Source: Hyphomicrobium denitrificans 1NES1
Lineage (GTDB): Bacteria > Pseudomonadota > Alphaproteobacteria > Rhizobiales > Hyphomicrobiaceae
Direction: 5' to 3'
Assembly: GCF_000230975.2 (NCBI RefSeq)
Contig: NC_021172.1
Coordinates: 620,001 to 684,000 of the forward strand
DNA length: 64,000 bases
The notes below the pieces were generated by a model that did no database searches, had not been told where the DNA came from, and saw only the letters and a list, made by a program, of their open reading frames with translations. Numbering within the stretch: position 1 is the first letter of the stretch; each line of letters starts with the position of its first letter. The translations under genes were made by a program, and so were the position numbers. Below, piece after piece: positions 27,575 to 39,001 of this stretch.

Positions 27575-27599
27575 AAGGCCGCACCAAAAGTGCGGCCTT
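27575..27599. terminator. Intrinsic terminator hairpin
   Basis: AAGGCCGCAC-CAAAA-GTGCGGCCTT is a perfect 10-bp stem with a 5-nt loop, starting 22 bp after the alcohol dehydrogenase stop. It also lies 88 bp beyond the end of the minus-strand cupin gene, so it may act in both directions. Confidence 0.75.
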
Positions 27600-27687
27600 C
27601 GTATTTATCGATTATAAGAATTCGCCCTCACGCTCCGAGATCGAGAGCCGTTCGACGTTGCCACTGACGGCGGAACGGCTCGGGATG

Positions 27688-28047
27688 TCAGGCGATCCGG
27701 ATCGCGAAGATCTTGCGAATTCTCTCTTCGGTTTTCCAGGTGCCGACGAAACCGGCGTCGATCTGGAAGCTGTCGCCGGCCGAGAACTGCGCCGTCTTGC
27801 CGGTGCCGTCCTCCGTCAGCGTCACCTTGCCTTCGAACAGGTGGATCAGTTCGTCGGCCTTGTAGGTGACGTGGTAGGTCCCCGGCATCGCTTCCCAGAA
27901 GCCGGTGAGGAATTTTCCGTCGGCCGTCTTGTTCTCGATCCAGGTTTTCATGGACGGTGTGCCGGCGACCGGCTTCCAGCCGTCGAGGTCGGCGGTGATG
28001 GGTGTCGATTTGGGAGCGGTGTATTTTCCGAATGCGGTGATGGTCAT
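27688..28047 (-). CDS. Small cupin protein downstream of dimethylamine dehydrogenase
   Basis: A 119-residue single-domain cupin (cupin_3-like): WKPVAGTPSMKTWIENKT, FWEAMPGTYHVTYKADELIHLFEGKVTL and AGDSFQIDAGFVGTW. The Glu of the first metal motif and one His are present, but the classic HxH pair is not obvious. It starts 55 bp after the dimethylamine dehydrogenase stop and is probably cotranscribed. Its role in amine oxidation is unknown; ligand binding or a protective role is a guess. ATG 28047 is the first start in frame after the dmd stop codon. Confidence 0.85.
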   Translation of the reverse strand: MTITAFGKYTAPKSTPITADLDGWKPVAGTPSMKTWIENKTADGKFLTGFWEAMPGTYHVTYKADELIHLFEGKVTLTEDGTGKTAQFSAGDSFQIDAGFVGTWKTEERIRKIFAIRIA

Positions 28048-28102
28048 CGTCTGATCCTCATTCTTTGATGCGTTTGTCTCTGCGATCGGGAGCGGAGGAG
28101 CG

Positions 28103-30316
<2,214 letters not shown>

Positions 30317-30323
30317 TTATGAC

Positions 30324-30350
30324 TCCTTGGTTCTCCCGAGAACCAAGGAT
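30324..30350 (-). promoter_or_regulatory. Hairpin enclosing the dmd ribosome-binding site
   Basis: On the coding (minus) strand a perfect 12-bp stem, TCCTTGGTTCTC / GAGAACCAAGGA, with a minimal loop ends exactly in the Shine-Dalgarno AAGGAG (324-329), nine bases before the ATG at 30313. Folded RNA would hide the ribosome site. As DNA the same palindrome could be a repressor or activator site. Confidence 0.6.
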
Positions 30351-30499
30351 TGGCTATGGCGCGACGCCTTTCGTCTATTGCCACGACCGATTACTCCATA
30401 GGGGGTAGAATCGTGCTGCACGTGCGAAGCGTGGAACTTCCATGATGCGAATTGCGCATTCTTGCCTATCGAGCGCCAAGCGCAGTCAGACCGATTGCA

Positions 30500-31660
30500 C
30501 TAGGAAGACACCGGATCATTTATGATCAGATCATGGAATCCTTCGAGCACCCCTCGGGCTTTGGCGCTGTCTCCCGCAATGACTGTGATGAAGCCTTCCA
30601 GCGCCAATAATTCTCCACTGGCGGAATAGACGCCTCGTCCCTGCTCCCAAATCCACTTCACGTGTCCGGATCGATCGATGATCCGGTAGACAAGCTGGAA
30701 GTTGCGTTTCAGCATTACCTGTTTATGCACATGGTTCCATGCGTAGTCGCGGTCGTCCGGAAACATGATCTGCTGGAAATACAAGTTGGGGTCGTTCACC
30801 AAGTGGTAGGGTTCATAGCCGGTGACTTCAAGGCAGCCATCACTCGCGAATTCGAAACTCCAGTTGCGATCGCTTTTGCAGCGATATACCATGCCCGGAA
30901 TGCTGTTGAGCAGGGTGCTGAGAGAGCGCCGCACCGCGCGTAGCCGCGCTTCGATCTCCTTCTGATGGTTGATGTCCGTCAATGTTCCGATGACGCTACG
31001 TTCCGGGTCATTGACGCCTTTGACGCGCATCTCGAGCCAGCGCGATGTATGGTTGCGCGCGATCATGCGCATTTCCATTCGGCAGTTGTCGCGATTGCCG
31101 CGTAGCAAGCCGCTGATCTGCGCATCGACCAGAGGTCGGTCTTCCGGATGAACGAAGGTGCCGAAGGGCTGGTTCACGCTGTCCGCGATGGTGTAGTCCA
31201 GCAGGTGTTCCCAAGATGAGCTGAGGACGGAAATATTGCCGTTGGAATCGGTCTTGAAGACGATCTGCTCCATATGCTCGATAATTTGTCGGTAATCGAC
31301 CGGCGCGGCGCTGTCCTTCGTCGGTGATTGGACGGAAGATCCGGCCGATGGGATCGAACGGTCGTGAGTGGTTGTCAGATCGGGCGAGGGAATTGCTTGA
31401 GGCGCGTCCTGTTTGACTTTAATCAATACAGACGTTGCCGGTTCCGGCTCATGATTGGCTAATTCGCTTTGCTCATCGCGCCGCACAATTGGGGAGAGCA
31501 CAAGTACGATAACGCCAACGAGTATTGCGGCCGCCCCAAGGCCGAACAGGGCGAACGCTTGTGTGGTGCTGAAAATGAGCATCGTCATGACCACGACCAG
31601 TCGGATGATCACCGAGATAGCGCGCTCTATCGTACAACCTCGCCTCGGTGATTGCTGCAA
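30500..31660 (-). CDS. Membrane-anchored PAS-domain protein
   Basis: Up to 386 residues: a hydrophobic N-terminus able to form two helices (about 15-57), a low-complexity linker, then PAS domains at about 120-235 and 245-365 (PAC-type endings EMRMIARNHTSRWLEMRVKG and GHVKWIWEQGRG). No kinase, cyclase or methyl-accepting domain follows, so it is a stand-alone sensor or a truncated receptor. The start is uncertain: TTG 31660 gives the paired helices, and ATG 31588 is an alternative. Its start lies within 25 bp of the divergent NarX-like kinase, suggesting shared control. The signal is unknown. Confidence 0.7.
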   Translation of the reverse strand: MQQSPRRGCTIERAISVIIRLVVVMTMLIFSTTQAFALFGLGAAAILVGVIVLVLSPIVRRDEQSELANHEPEPATSVLIKVKQDAPQAIPSPDLTTTHDRSIPSAGSSVQSPTKDSAAPVDYRQIIEHMEQIVFKTDSNGNISVLSSSWEHLLDYTIADSVNQPFGTFVHPEDRPLVDAQISGLLRGNRDNCRMEMRMIARNHTSRWLEMRVKGVNDPERSVIGTLTDINHQKEIEARLRAVRRSLSTLLNSIPGMVYRCKSDRNWSFEFASDGCLEVTGYEPYHLVNDPNLYFQQIMFPDDRDYAWNHVHKQVMLKRNFQLVYRIIDRSGHVKWIWEQGRGVYSASGELLALEGFITVIAGDSAKARGVLEGFHDLIINDPVSS

Positions 31661-31682
31661 CCATTTTGCTTATATCTCTCGG

Positions 31683-33425
31683 ATGCGCAAAGTATTACGG
31701 CGCTACCCGCTCTATTTCGGAACTGCTGCGTTCCTCACGAGCGCCGCGTTCGCAGCTCTTCTGATCTTCACGAGCTCCTTCTTCTTATCAAACTATAATG
31801 CCGCCGTACGCACCGCCGTTGGCAAACTCCATCTAGCCCAGCTTTCATGGGTCGGGCAGGCATCAGAAGATAAGGTGAGCCGAAGTACGGATGTGGTTGC
31901 GGAGCCGTCACCTGATCTAGCCATCTTCAACGATCAGATGATCCTGCGGAATTCGGGTGTCAGCCTCGACTCTCTGAAGGATGGCAATCAACTCAAGAGC
32001 AAAAGCGCATCCCGCGACGCACTCGCCTTGCTGCAGCAGGCTGAAAAGAACCTCGAGCGAAATCTGGAGGCGAAACGTGTTCAAGTCGCGCTTCTCCAAA
32101 TTATAAGCTTTTGTTTCCTTCTCTTTTGCCTTGCACGCTTGAGCATCAACGCACGACGGGTTCTTATCGATGGCGTCGACCGGATCGTGGGATCGGTATC
32201 TGTCTGCGAGAGCCAATCGCAATCTTTTCCAGCGCGCGATGAAATAGCACGACTTGAGCAGAGCATCAGCGGAGTTCTTACGCAGATCGCCAATTCCAGC
32301 ACGGTCGCCGAGTCCCGCGCCTCTCTGGTACGCATGGGGCGCATACAGGATTATTTATCCAACGCCATAGGCTTAATGTTGCGCCATTCCTTCGGCGATT
32401 GGATGTTGCGGAAGTTCCTCTACGCTTTGGAGCGCGCTCTCGATCTTGAGAATACGGCTATCTTATTTTCGGAGGATGCGTCTGCGTTACATTCCGGACG
32501 ATGCCTTTTCTCGAACCGAGAGCCCGTTCCACTGACAAAGGAGTTCTACGCGGAGTTATCCGCAGCCGGAGCCGGGACGATCGTTGAAGCGCAGTCGGAT
32601 ATTCCAGACGCCCGCAGGGCTGGTATCGGATTTGTGGACGCAACAGGGGAGATGAGTGTGCTTCTGGTAGAGTTTCCAGGAGACAGATCGCTTGAAGCGC
32701 TGGAGACCAAGACGCTGCGGATAACGGCAAGCCTGCTTTCTATGGCTGCAAAACTTGACGGCCATGACCAGGAAGCTCGACGCATTGCCGTGCTGGAAGA
32801 GCGCGCGGCCATCGCGCGGGAGCTCCATGACTCGCTCGCGCAATCCTTATCCTTCATGAAGATTCAGCTCGCGCGCCTTCAATCCTATCAAAACAATACC
32901 AGCGTAGAGTCCAAGAAGCAGATGAAGACTATTACGAGCGATCTACGTCATGGCTTGGACAACGCCTACAGGGAACTGCGCGAGTTGCTTGCCACCTTCC
33001 GAGTTCATATGGACGTCCGAGGTCTCGATTTTGCAATCGAGTCTGCAATCGAGGAATTCAGCCAGAGGTCCGGGCTGCCGATTTCCTTGGACAACAGACT
33101 AGTTGGCGCGCCTCTCACGGTGAATGAGGAATTTCACGTTCTGCATGTCGTGCGCGAGGCGCTGAGCAACATTCTCCATCATGCACGTGCCAACAATGTT
33201 TGGATTACGATGGCGCTTCGGCGAAATGGAGCGGTGGCCGTAACCATAGATGATGATGGGGTCGGGTACCGTCCGGCGGAAATCAAGGAATCCTCCCACC
33301 ACGGCCAAACGATCATGAAGGAGCGCGCTTTCAGTCTCGGCGGAACGATTGACATCGCTCCCAGGCGAAACGGCGGCACACGCGTGAAACTGACGTTCAC
33401 GCCGAAGAAATTGCAATACCAATGA
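31683..33425 (+). CDS. NarX-like membrane sensor histidine kinase
   Basis: A 580-residue kinase with two membrane helices (about 10-36 and 142-162) flanking a periplasmic sensor of about 105 residues, then a GAF-like region, HisKA_3 (AAIARELHDSLAQSLSFMKIQLARL, with the phospho-His in ELHDS) and HATPase_c (DDDGVGYRP). This is the NarX/NarQ layout, but the periplasmic P-box of true nitrate sensors is not evident, so the ligand is open. ATG 31683 has a poor ribosome site. It is followed 17 bp later by its NarL-type partner. Confidence 0.87.
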   Translation: MRKVLRRYPLYFGTAAFLTSAAFAALLIFTSSFFLSNYNAAVRTAVGKLHLAQLSWVGQASEDKVSRSTDVVAEPSPDLAIFNDQMILRNSGVSLDSLKDGNQLKSKSASRDALALLQQAEKNLERNLEAKRVQVALLQIISFCFLLFCLARLSINARRVLIDGVDRIVGSVSVCESQSQSFPARDEIARLEQSISGVLTQIANSSTVAESRASLVRMGRIQDYLSNAIGLMLRHSFGDWMLRKFLYALERALDLENTAILFSEDASALHSGRCLFSNREPVPLTKEFYAELSAAGAGTIVEAQSDIPDARRAGIGFVDATGEMSVLLVEFPGDRSLEALETKTLRITASLLSMAAKLDGHDQEARRIAVLEERAAIARELHDSLAQSLSFMKIQLARLQSYQNNTSVESKKQMKTITSDLRHGLDNAYRELRELLATFRVHMDVRGLDFAIESAIEEFSQRSGLPISLDNRLVGAPLTVNEEFHVLHVVREALSNILHHARANNVWITMALRRNGAVAVTIDDDGVGYRPAEIKESSHHGQTIMKERAFSLGGTIDIAPRRNGGTRVKLTFTPKKLQYQ

Positions 33426-33442
33426 AATACTAGGTGTCGATC

Positions 33443-34114
33443 ATGATCAAAGTTGTCCTCATTGACGATCATCCTTTGTTTCGCAAAGGCGTTCGGCAAA
33501 TGATCTCGCAAGACCCGAGTTTCAAAGTTGTCGGAGAAGCCGCATCCGGTCAGCAAGGCTTGGAACTCGCGCAAGCATTAAACCCCGACATCGTGCTGAT
33601 CGACATCAACATGAAGGGCATGAGCGGGATTGATACTCTCCGCCGTTTGAAGGCAACGGATCTCCAGGCGAGATATATCATTCTGACTGTGTCGAATTCT
33701 GAGGATGATCTGATTGAGGCCCTACGCGCGGGCGCCGATGGCTATCTGCTCAAGGATATGGAACCAGAAGACTTGTGCACAAACCTCCTCAAGGCGTGGA
33801 GTGGAGCTACTGTTCTGCAAGATACGCTGACAGAGGTCCTTAGAAGCGCGTTGCTCTCGCCGGTGGGCGTGGGAAGTACAGGAGAGGAAACGCTGACACC
33901 TCGGGAGCGCGAGATCCTTGAATGCTTGGCAGACGGACTGAACAACAAGACGATCGCGCGCAAACTTGGTATCAGCGACGCTACCGTAAAGGTTCATGTC
34001 AAAAATGTTCTACGTAAGCTGAACCTCGCGAGCCGGCTTGAGGCTGCAGTCTGGAAACATAAATCCAAGCAGCCTAACCGAAGTCCGAGCAAAATCGATC
34101 AGGGGCTTCATTGA
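33443..34114 (+). CDS. NarL/LuxR-family response regulator
   Basis: A 223-residue regulator: a receiver (about 1-120) with LIDDHPLFRKGVRQM, phospho-Asp in VLIDINMKGMSG and Lys in YLLKDME. A GerE/LuxR helix-turn-helix (about 148-210) follows: LTPREREILECLADGLNNKTIARKLG in continuous order. ATG 33443 has AGGTG seven bases upstream; an in-frame GTG at 33434 overlaps that motif. It is the evident partner of the NarX-like kinase. The next gene on this strand may overlap its stop, and a porin gene is convergent. Confidence 0.92.
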   Translation: MIKVVLIDDHPLFRKGVRQMISQDPSFKVVGEAASGQQGLELAQALNPDIVLIDINMKGMSGIDTLRRLKATDLQARYIILTVSNSEDDLIEALRAGADGYLLKDMEPEDLCTNLLKAWSGATVLQDTLTEVLRSALLSPVGVGSTGEETLTPREREILECLADGLNNKTIARKLGISDATVKVHVKNVLRKLNLASRLEAAVWKHKSKQPNRSPSKIDQGLH

Positions 34115-34278
34115 CTACAGCTCGCCGTCCGGTAGACGAAGAGGTACAACCGACTCCTGATGTTGCATCTGCGGCAATTAGGAGCCTCATTCAGGGTGTC
34201 ATCGCGGCCAAAGGGCGAATGATCAGCGTCCTGTCACTCGACATGATAGCCGCGACCTCGGATGTTTTGGCAGCATAA
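34111..34278 (+). CDS. Possible 55-residue protein coupled to the narL-like gene
   Basis: A TTG start overlaps the regulator's stop (TTGA), with AGGGG five bases upstream. The product begins MTTARRPVDEEVQPTPD and has a hydrophobic-amphipathic second half (SLIQGVIAAKGRMISVLSL). I recognise no family. Overlap and ribosome site favour translation; the short length and rare start codon argue for caution. Confidence 0.4.
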   Translation: MTTARRPVDEEVQPTPDVASAAIRSLIQGVIAAKGRMISVLSLDMIAATSDVLAA

Positions 34279-34391
34279 GAAGGGTACACAACTCACAGGG
34301 AGAAGCAGGACGACGTTCCCCGTCCTTTCCCGGTACATTTTGCGTCAACGACGCAATATCCGCGCTCATCTCAATACGCACAAACTGAATC

Positions 34392-35696
34392 TTAGAAATT
34401 GATCAGACCGCCGACACTGACGAGGTCGAGCCCTTGGAGGTCTGTCAACGCTGTCGTACCCGAGACGTCCGCACCGTAGTGCTGAACCTTCAGATAGACC
34501 GTCATCGCTGCCGCGTCGATTTCCTGTGCTATGCCACCACCGTAGCGGGAGAACTTGCTTCCGGTAGCACCAAGCTGCAGCGCCGCGGGCCCAAGCTGAT
34601 CATCGTATTCAGCGTAATCGCCATAGATCACTGTCGCGCCGAGCGAGTTCCATTTTTTGCGAATGCCTGATTTGACGTACCAATGGTGGCTGTTCGGCGC
34701 GACACTTCCGTTTGTCAAAAGCGCATCGTTGTTGTCTTCGTGGCCGTAAGCGGCATGAACGAAAAGCCCCGTAGGCTCGTGTTCGATGTATCCGCCGGCC
34801 TGGAAGAACTGCGAATCTTTCGACACCATGACGACGGTGCCGCTGATCCCCTTATCGGTATTTTCGGAGTAGCCAGCACCGAGCAGAACCTTGAATTCGT
34901 TCCAGCGGCCGGCGTAGCGCGCGGCAATCTGCCAATCGTCGTCCTCACCCCAGCTTGCCGAAAACGACAAGCCGCCGAACACGGGCGAATCGTAGCGCAC
35001 GGAATTCATCACCAGGCCATCGCAGTCACCGCCCAGCGGGACGTTTTGAGCATAGCAATAGCCAAGCTGGCCCCATGTCATGCCGGGCACAAGCACGCCG
35101 TTCCGGCGAATGCCAAACTGCGGGAAACCGGCAAGGAACGTGTAGTTGTCAATGATCTGCGTGCCCGATTGATCCGTAAGCATAGCGGCGCTCTTGGATG
35201 CAGGGGCCTGTCGCCCGACGCCGACTCTGCCGAGGTCCTTGCTCTGAACATACCAGAATGACATCTGGACATTGATGCCCTGGTTGAAGTCGGGCGAGGA
35301 CTGATTGATAGCTGCGCCGGTCGTGGCGTTACGCCCAAACGGATTGTCGGCAAGGTTCTGTAGGCGGAGTGTATAGCCCGCTGTCCAACCGGGTGCGAAT
35401 TGCGCTTCGCCCGTGAACTTCACATGCGTCGCCTGGGTCGGGCCGAGTCCGTGGAGATAGGCATTGCTCTCGGCACCATCGTCCCACCATGTCAACTCTT
35501 GGGCGACGTAACCCGATATCGCCAACGAGACCTTGCGATTGCCTTTGCGCGCTGTTGTGGCTTCAAGCTCGGCGACGCGCTCCTGGAGATCGCTGCAGCA
35601 GCCGTCCCCTAGATCCGCGGCATGCGATATGCTGGGCAAGCTCACCAACGCGCCGATTGCCAGCGCTACACGAAGATAATTGTTTGCTCGTTTCAA
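34392..35696 (-). CDS. Outer-membrane porin
   Basis: A 434-residue outer-membrane beta-barrel. The signal peptide ends SISHA (about residue 26). A short coiled segment (LQERVAELEATTARK) is followed by alternating amphipathic strands starting VSLAISGYVAQELTWWDDG and ending in Phe (VGGLINF), the outer-membrane insertion signal. It belongs to the alphaproteobacterial porin family (porin_2/OmpA-unrelated). TTG 35696 is the likely start, with a modest GAGTGA upstream. Position next to a NarXL-like pair suggests regulated uptake of a small solute, but the solute is unknown. Confidence 0.85.
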   Translation of the reverse strand: MKRANNYLRVALAIGALVSLPSISHAADLGDGCCSDLQERVAELEATTARKGNRKVSLAISGYVAQELTWWDDGAESNAYLHGLGPTQATHVKFTGEAQFAPGWTAGYTLRLQNLADNPFGRNATTGAAINQSSPDFNQGINVQMSFWYVQSKDLGRVGVGRQAPASKSAAMLTDQSGTQIIDNYTFLAGFPQFGIRRNGVLVPGMTWGQLGYCYAQNVPLGGDCDGLVMNSVRYDSPVFGGLSFSASWGEDDDWQIAARYAGRWNEFKVLLGAGYSENTDKGISGTVVMVSKDSQFFQAGGYIEHEPTGLFVHAAYGHEDNNDALLTNGSVAPNSHHWYVKSGIRKKWNSLGATVIYGDYAEYDDQLGPAALQLGATGSKFSRYGGGIAQEIDAAAMTVYLKVQHYGADVSGTTALTDLQGLDLVSVGGLINF

Positions 35697-35699
35697 GGG

Positions 35700-35960
35700 T
35701 CACTCTGCTGCTTTGAGTTTCTGCGCTTCAATGATTGGTCCGATTTCGGTGTGGCACAATCCGCAATTCGTACCTTGAGTGTCTCTCCAATCGTTGCGAC
35801 CGTGCGGTAACCTGCGCTGCGCAGCCGCTGTTATTTCCGTGATGCCGCCGTCGGTGATCTTGAAATGCGCTGCTGCGCCACGACGCCGCGTCGCAAAGCT
35901 TGCGCTGCGTGGAGGGCGCTCGAGGGCCTGACGCGTTGACGGAGACGAAGACTTTGCCGA
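35700..35960 (-). pseudogene. Decayed reading frame ending in a BFD-like 2Fe-2S motif
   Basis: An open frame without a start codon. Its end contains RDTQGTNCGLCHTEIGPI, which resembles the C-terminal BFD-like 2Fe-2S domain of assimilatory nitrate or nitrite reductases (GTNCGxC pattern), although CxxCH could equally bind heme. Only one Cys pair is present and the preceding codons show no homology I can name. The stop at 35700 lies against the porin ribosome site. A remnant of a lost gene is my best reading; chance is possible. Confidence 0.3.
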
Positions 35961-36378
35961 TTACTTCAAGGTCGACGAGATGATCGAGCCGGCCGATGAA
36001 GAGCATTGCACCGCCGTCCAGCTTTGTCGGCAAACGTAGCTCTGCAAGATCGGCTGTCATCATGCGCCGCGAACCAATCAGCACGATCCCGCGTTCAGCC
36101 GCTTTGCTATTTGCGGCAACGATGCGCTGATAAAGAAACCGGATGACACCATGCGAGATTCGAGTCAACACGCGCGGTCAAATCCGAGAGAGCCACAAGA
36201 TCCTCGTAGCAGACAGGCACCGTTCGGTGCTGGACGGGCGCTTGTCCCCGCAATCGAAGGCGTTGTGCACAACCCTGAGTTGGGTAATGTTTGCTGAGCC
36301 GATGAAGCCCTTTGTTCGCGTCACGATGAACGTTTCCGACGCCGCGCCTGCGAGGTACTTGGCCCGCGCAGGCTGCGT
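35961..36378. other. Intergenic stretch between the gene remnant and folD
   Basis: No convincing gene. A minus-strand frame reading up to 36171 (KAAERGIVLIGSRRMMTADL) looks protein-like in part but changes frame near 35960 and lacks a start or ribosome site, which fits decayed coding sequence downstream of folD. Confidence 0.35.
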
Positions 36379-37251
36379 CTACGATGCTTGCAAGACCTGG
36401 GTGCAGGCTCGTTCGGCCGAACTGATCGTGTTCACCAGAAGCATTGTCACGGTCATCGGGCCGACACCGCCAGGCACTGGTGTAATCATCGAGGCCCTCC
36501 GACGCACGGCCTCGAAATCGCAATCGCCGACAAGCTGCCCGTTTGCGAGACGATTGATGCCGACGTCGATGACGACAGCGCCCGATTTCACCATTGGTCC
36601 CGTTATGAGATTTGGGCATCCGGCGGCGACAACCAGAATGTCGGCAAGGATGGTGAATTGAGCGAGGTCTCGCGTCCTGGCGTGGCAAACCGATACCGTC
36701 GCTTCGCGCTGCATAAGCATAAGCGCCATGGGTTTGCCGACGATGTTGCTGGCGCCGACCACAACCGCATTCCGTCCCGCGATTTCGACTCCTGAATTGT
36801 CGAGAAGCAGCATGACTCCGTAAGGCGTGCACGGAGGAAAAACCGTGCCGCCAACGACCAGTCCCCCGACGTTATAGAGATGAAAGCCGTCGACGTCCTT
36901 TTCCTGGTCTATCGCTCCGAGGACTTCTTTGAGATCAAAGTGCTTGGGGAGCGGCAATTGCACGAGAATCCCGTGGATTCGCGGATCGGCACTTAGCTCT
37001 CTGATTTTGTCGATCAGAACACTCTGCTTTTCATCTCGGGAGAATAAGAATTTGTGCGATCGAATCCCCACATCGGCACAAGCCTGGATCTTTTTACGCA
37101 CGTAAACGGCGGACGCAGGATCATCCCCAACCATAAGGACAGCGAGTCCCGGCGACACACCGTATCGAGCCTTCAGATCGTCTACGCGGGCGCGGCAGTC
37201 CAACCGCACTTTCGCAGCCACGGATTTTCCATCGATAATCGTTGCAGTCAT
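36379..37251 (-). CDS. folD: Methylene-THF dehydrogenase / methenyl-THF cyclohydrolase FolD
   Basis: A 290-residue bifunctional cytoplasmic enzyme interconverting methylene-, methenyl- and formyl-tetrahydrofolate with NADP. The catalytic motif YVRKKIQA holds the essential Lys. GILVQLPLPKH, PPCTPYGVMLLLD and VPGGVGPMTVTMLL are FolD signatures, and VVVGASNIVGKPMA is the Rossmann loop. ATG 37251 has AAGTGAG upstream and gives the usual N-terminus; an ATG at 37290 has no ribosome site. It lies 73 bp downstream of ftfL and is probably in the same transcript, linking formate activation to methylene-THF for the serine cycle. Confidence 0.95.
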   Translation of the reverse strand: MTATIIDGKSVAAKVRLDCRARVDDLKARYGVSPGLAVLMVGDDPASAVYVRKKIQACADVGIRSHKFLFSRDEKQSVLIDKIRELSADPRIHGILVQLPLPKHFDLKEVLGAIDQEKDVDGFHLYNVGGLVVGGTVFPPCTPYGVMLLLDNSGVEIAGRNAVVVGASNIVGKPMALMLMQREATVSVCHARTRDLAQFTILADILVVAAGCPNLITGPMVKSGAVVIDVGINRLANGQLVGDCDFEAVRRRASMITPVPGGVGPMTVTMLLVNTISSAERACTQVLQAS

Positions 37252-37324
37252 CGGGTGCTCACTTAAAATTGTGTCGATCGTTTTGCTCATGCGCGGCGCG
37301 CGACGGTGGGGTTTAACAAGCGGA

Positions 37325-39001
37325 CTAGAACAGACCCTCGATTTTGCCTTCGGCGTCGAGACGGATCTGTTCGGCTGATGGGGCCTTTGGCAATCCCGGC
37401 ATGGTCATGATCTCGCCGGTCACGACGACGATGAACTCGGCGCCGGCCGAGAGGCGTAATTCGCGGATCGGCACGACGTGGCCGGTCGGCGCGCCGCGCT
37501 TCCCCGGGTCGGTCGAGAACGAGTACTGGGTCTTGGCCATGCACACCGGGAAATGGCCGAAGCCGCCGGCTTCGAAGTCCTTGAACTGCGTCTCGACGCT
37601 GGCGTCGCAGGCGATGTCGGCGGCGCGATAGATTTCCTGGGCGATGGTTTTCACCTTGTCGCGCAGCTTCATCTCGACCGGGTAGAGCGGCTTGAAGCTC
37701 GCCTTGCCCTCGTCGATGACCTTGACGACGTGGTGGGCGAGGGCTTCCGTGCCCTTGCCGCCGTCGGACCAGTGCGTGCACGAGAACGCCCGCGTGCCCA
37801 TGCTTTCCGCCGCCTTCTGAACCTCGGCGATTTCGGCATCGGTGTCGGCGATGAACTTGTTCACCGCGACGACCGCCGGGACGCCGAACTTGTTGACGTT
37901 CTCGATGTGGCGCTTGAGGTTCTCGCAGCCCTTGATGACGGCTTCGACGTTCTCGGCCTTCAGGTTGTCCTTGGCGACGCCGCCGTGCATCTTGAGCGCG
38001 CGGACGGTCGCGACGATGACGACGACCGACGGGGCGATGCCGGCCTTGCGGCACTTGATGTCGAAGAACTTCTCGGCGCCGAGGTCGGCGCCGAATCCGG
38101 CTTCGGTCACCACGTAATCGGCGAGCTTCAGGGCCGTCGTCGTGGCCAGCACCGAGTTGCAGCCGTGCGCGATGTTGGCGAACGGACCGCCGTGAATGAA
38201 GACAGGGTTGTTTTCGAGCGTCTGCACGAGGTTCGGCTGCAGCGCGTCCTTCAGGAGCACCGTCATGGCGCCGTCGGCCTTGAGGTCGCGGGCGCGGATC
38301 GGCTTCTTGTCGCGCGTGTAGGCGACGATGATGTTGCCGAGACGCTCTTCGAGGTCCTTCAGGTTCTTGGCGAGGCAGAAGACGGCCATCACCTCGGAGG
38401 CGACGGTGATGTCGAAGCCGCTCTCGCGCGGGTAGCCGTTGGCGACGCCGCCGAGCGAATTGACGATCTGGCGCAGCGCGCGGTCGTTGACGTCGAGGAC
38501 GCGCTTCCAGGCGACGCGGCGTTGGTCGATGCCAAGGGCGTTGCCCCAGTAGATGTGGTTGTCGATCATCGCGGCGAGCAGATTGTTGGCGGCGGTGATG
38601 GCGTGGAAGTCGCCGGTGAAATGCAGGTTGATGTCTTCCATCGGCACGACCTGGGCGTAACCGCCGCCGGCGGCGCCGCCCTTCATGCCGAAGCACGGCC
38701 CGAGCGAGGGTTCGCGCAGCGCCATGATCGCCTTCTTGCCGATGCGATTGAGGCCGTCGCCGAGACCGACCGTCGTCGTCGTCTTGCCCTCACCCGCAGG
38801 CGTCGGGCTGATCGCCGTCACCAGGATCAGATTGCCGTCGCTGAAAGACTGAATGTTATCGAGGTAGTCGAAGGAGACTTTGGCTTTGGTCCATCCGTAG
38901 GGAACGAGAGCGTCAGCCGGGATTCCAATTTTTGCAGCGATGTCGGTGATCGGCTTTAGTTTTGCACGACGTGCAATTTCGATGTCGGATCCTTGAGACA
39001 T
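37325..39001 (-). CDS. ftfL: Formate-tetrahydrofolate ligase
   Basis: A 558-residue cytoplasmic enzyme making 10-formyl-THF from formate, THF and ATP. The P-loop [11 protein letters not shown] is at 67-77. [42 protein letters not shown] (in continuous order) and the C-terminal [11 protein letters not shown] are family hallmarks. The length is normal. It is the entry step of C1 units into the serine cycle in methylotrophs. Codons are strongly biased to G or C at the third position, as in dmd, which leaves a long antisense open frame. The ATG at 39001 has GGAG upstream. Confidence 0.97.
   Translation of the reverse strand: MSQGSDIEIARRAKLKPITDIAAKIGIPADALVPYGWTKAKVSFDYLDNIQSFSDGNLILVTAISPTPAGEGKTTTTVGLGDGLNRIGKKAIMALREPSLGPCFGMKGGAAGGGYAQVVPMEDINLHFTGDFHAITAANNLLAAMIDNHIYWGNALGIDQRRVAWKRVLDVNDRALRQIVNSLGGVANGYPRESGFDITVASEVMAVFCLAKNLKDLEERLGNIIVAYTRDKKPIRARDLKADGAMTVLLKDALQPNLVQTLENNPVFIHGGPFANIAHGCNSVLATTTALKLADYVVTEAGFGADLGAEKFFDIKCRKAGIAPSVVVIVATVRALKMHGGVAKDNLKAENVEAVIKGCENLKRHIENVNKFGVPAVVAVNKFIADTDAEIAEVQKAAESMGTRAFSCTHWSDGGKGTEALAHHVVKVIDEGKASFKPLYPVEMKLRDKVKTIAQEIYRAADIACDASVETQFKDFEAGGFGHFPVCMAKTQYSFSTDPGKRGAPTGHVVPIRELRLSAGAEFIVVVTGEIMTMPGLPKAPSAEQIRLDAEGKIEGLF

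Noticed and set aside
37478..38959. 493-codon plus-strand open frame opposite ftfL
   Set aside because: Antisense shadow of formate-tetrahydrofolate ligase with the same compositional cause.
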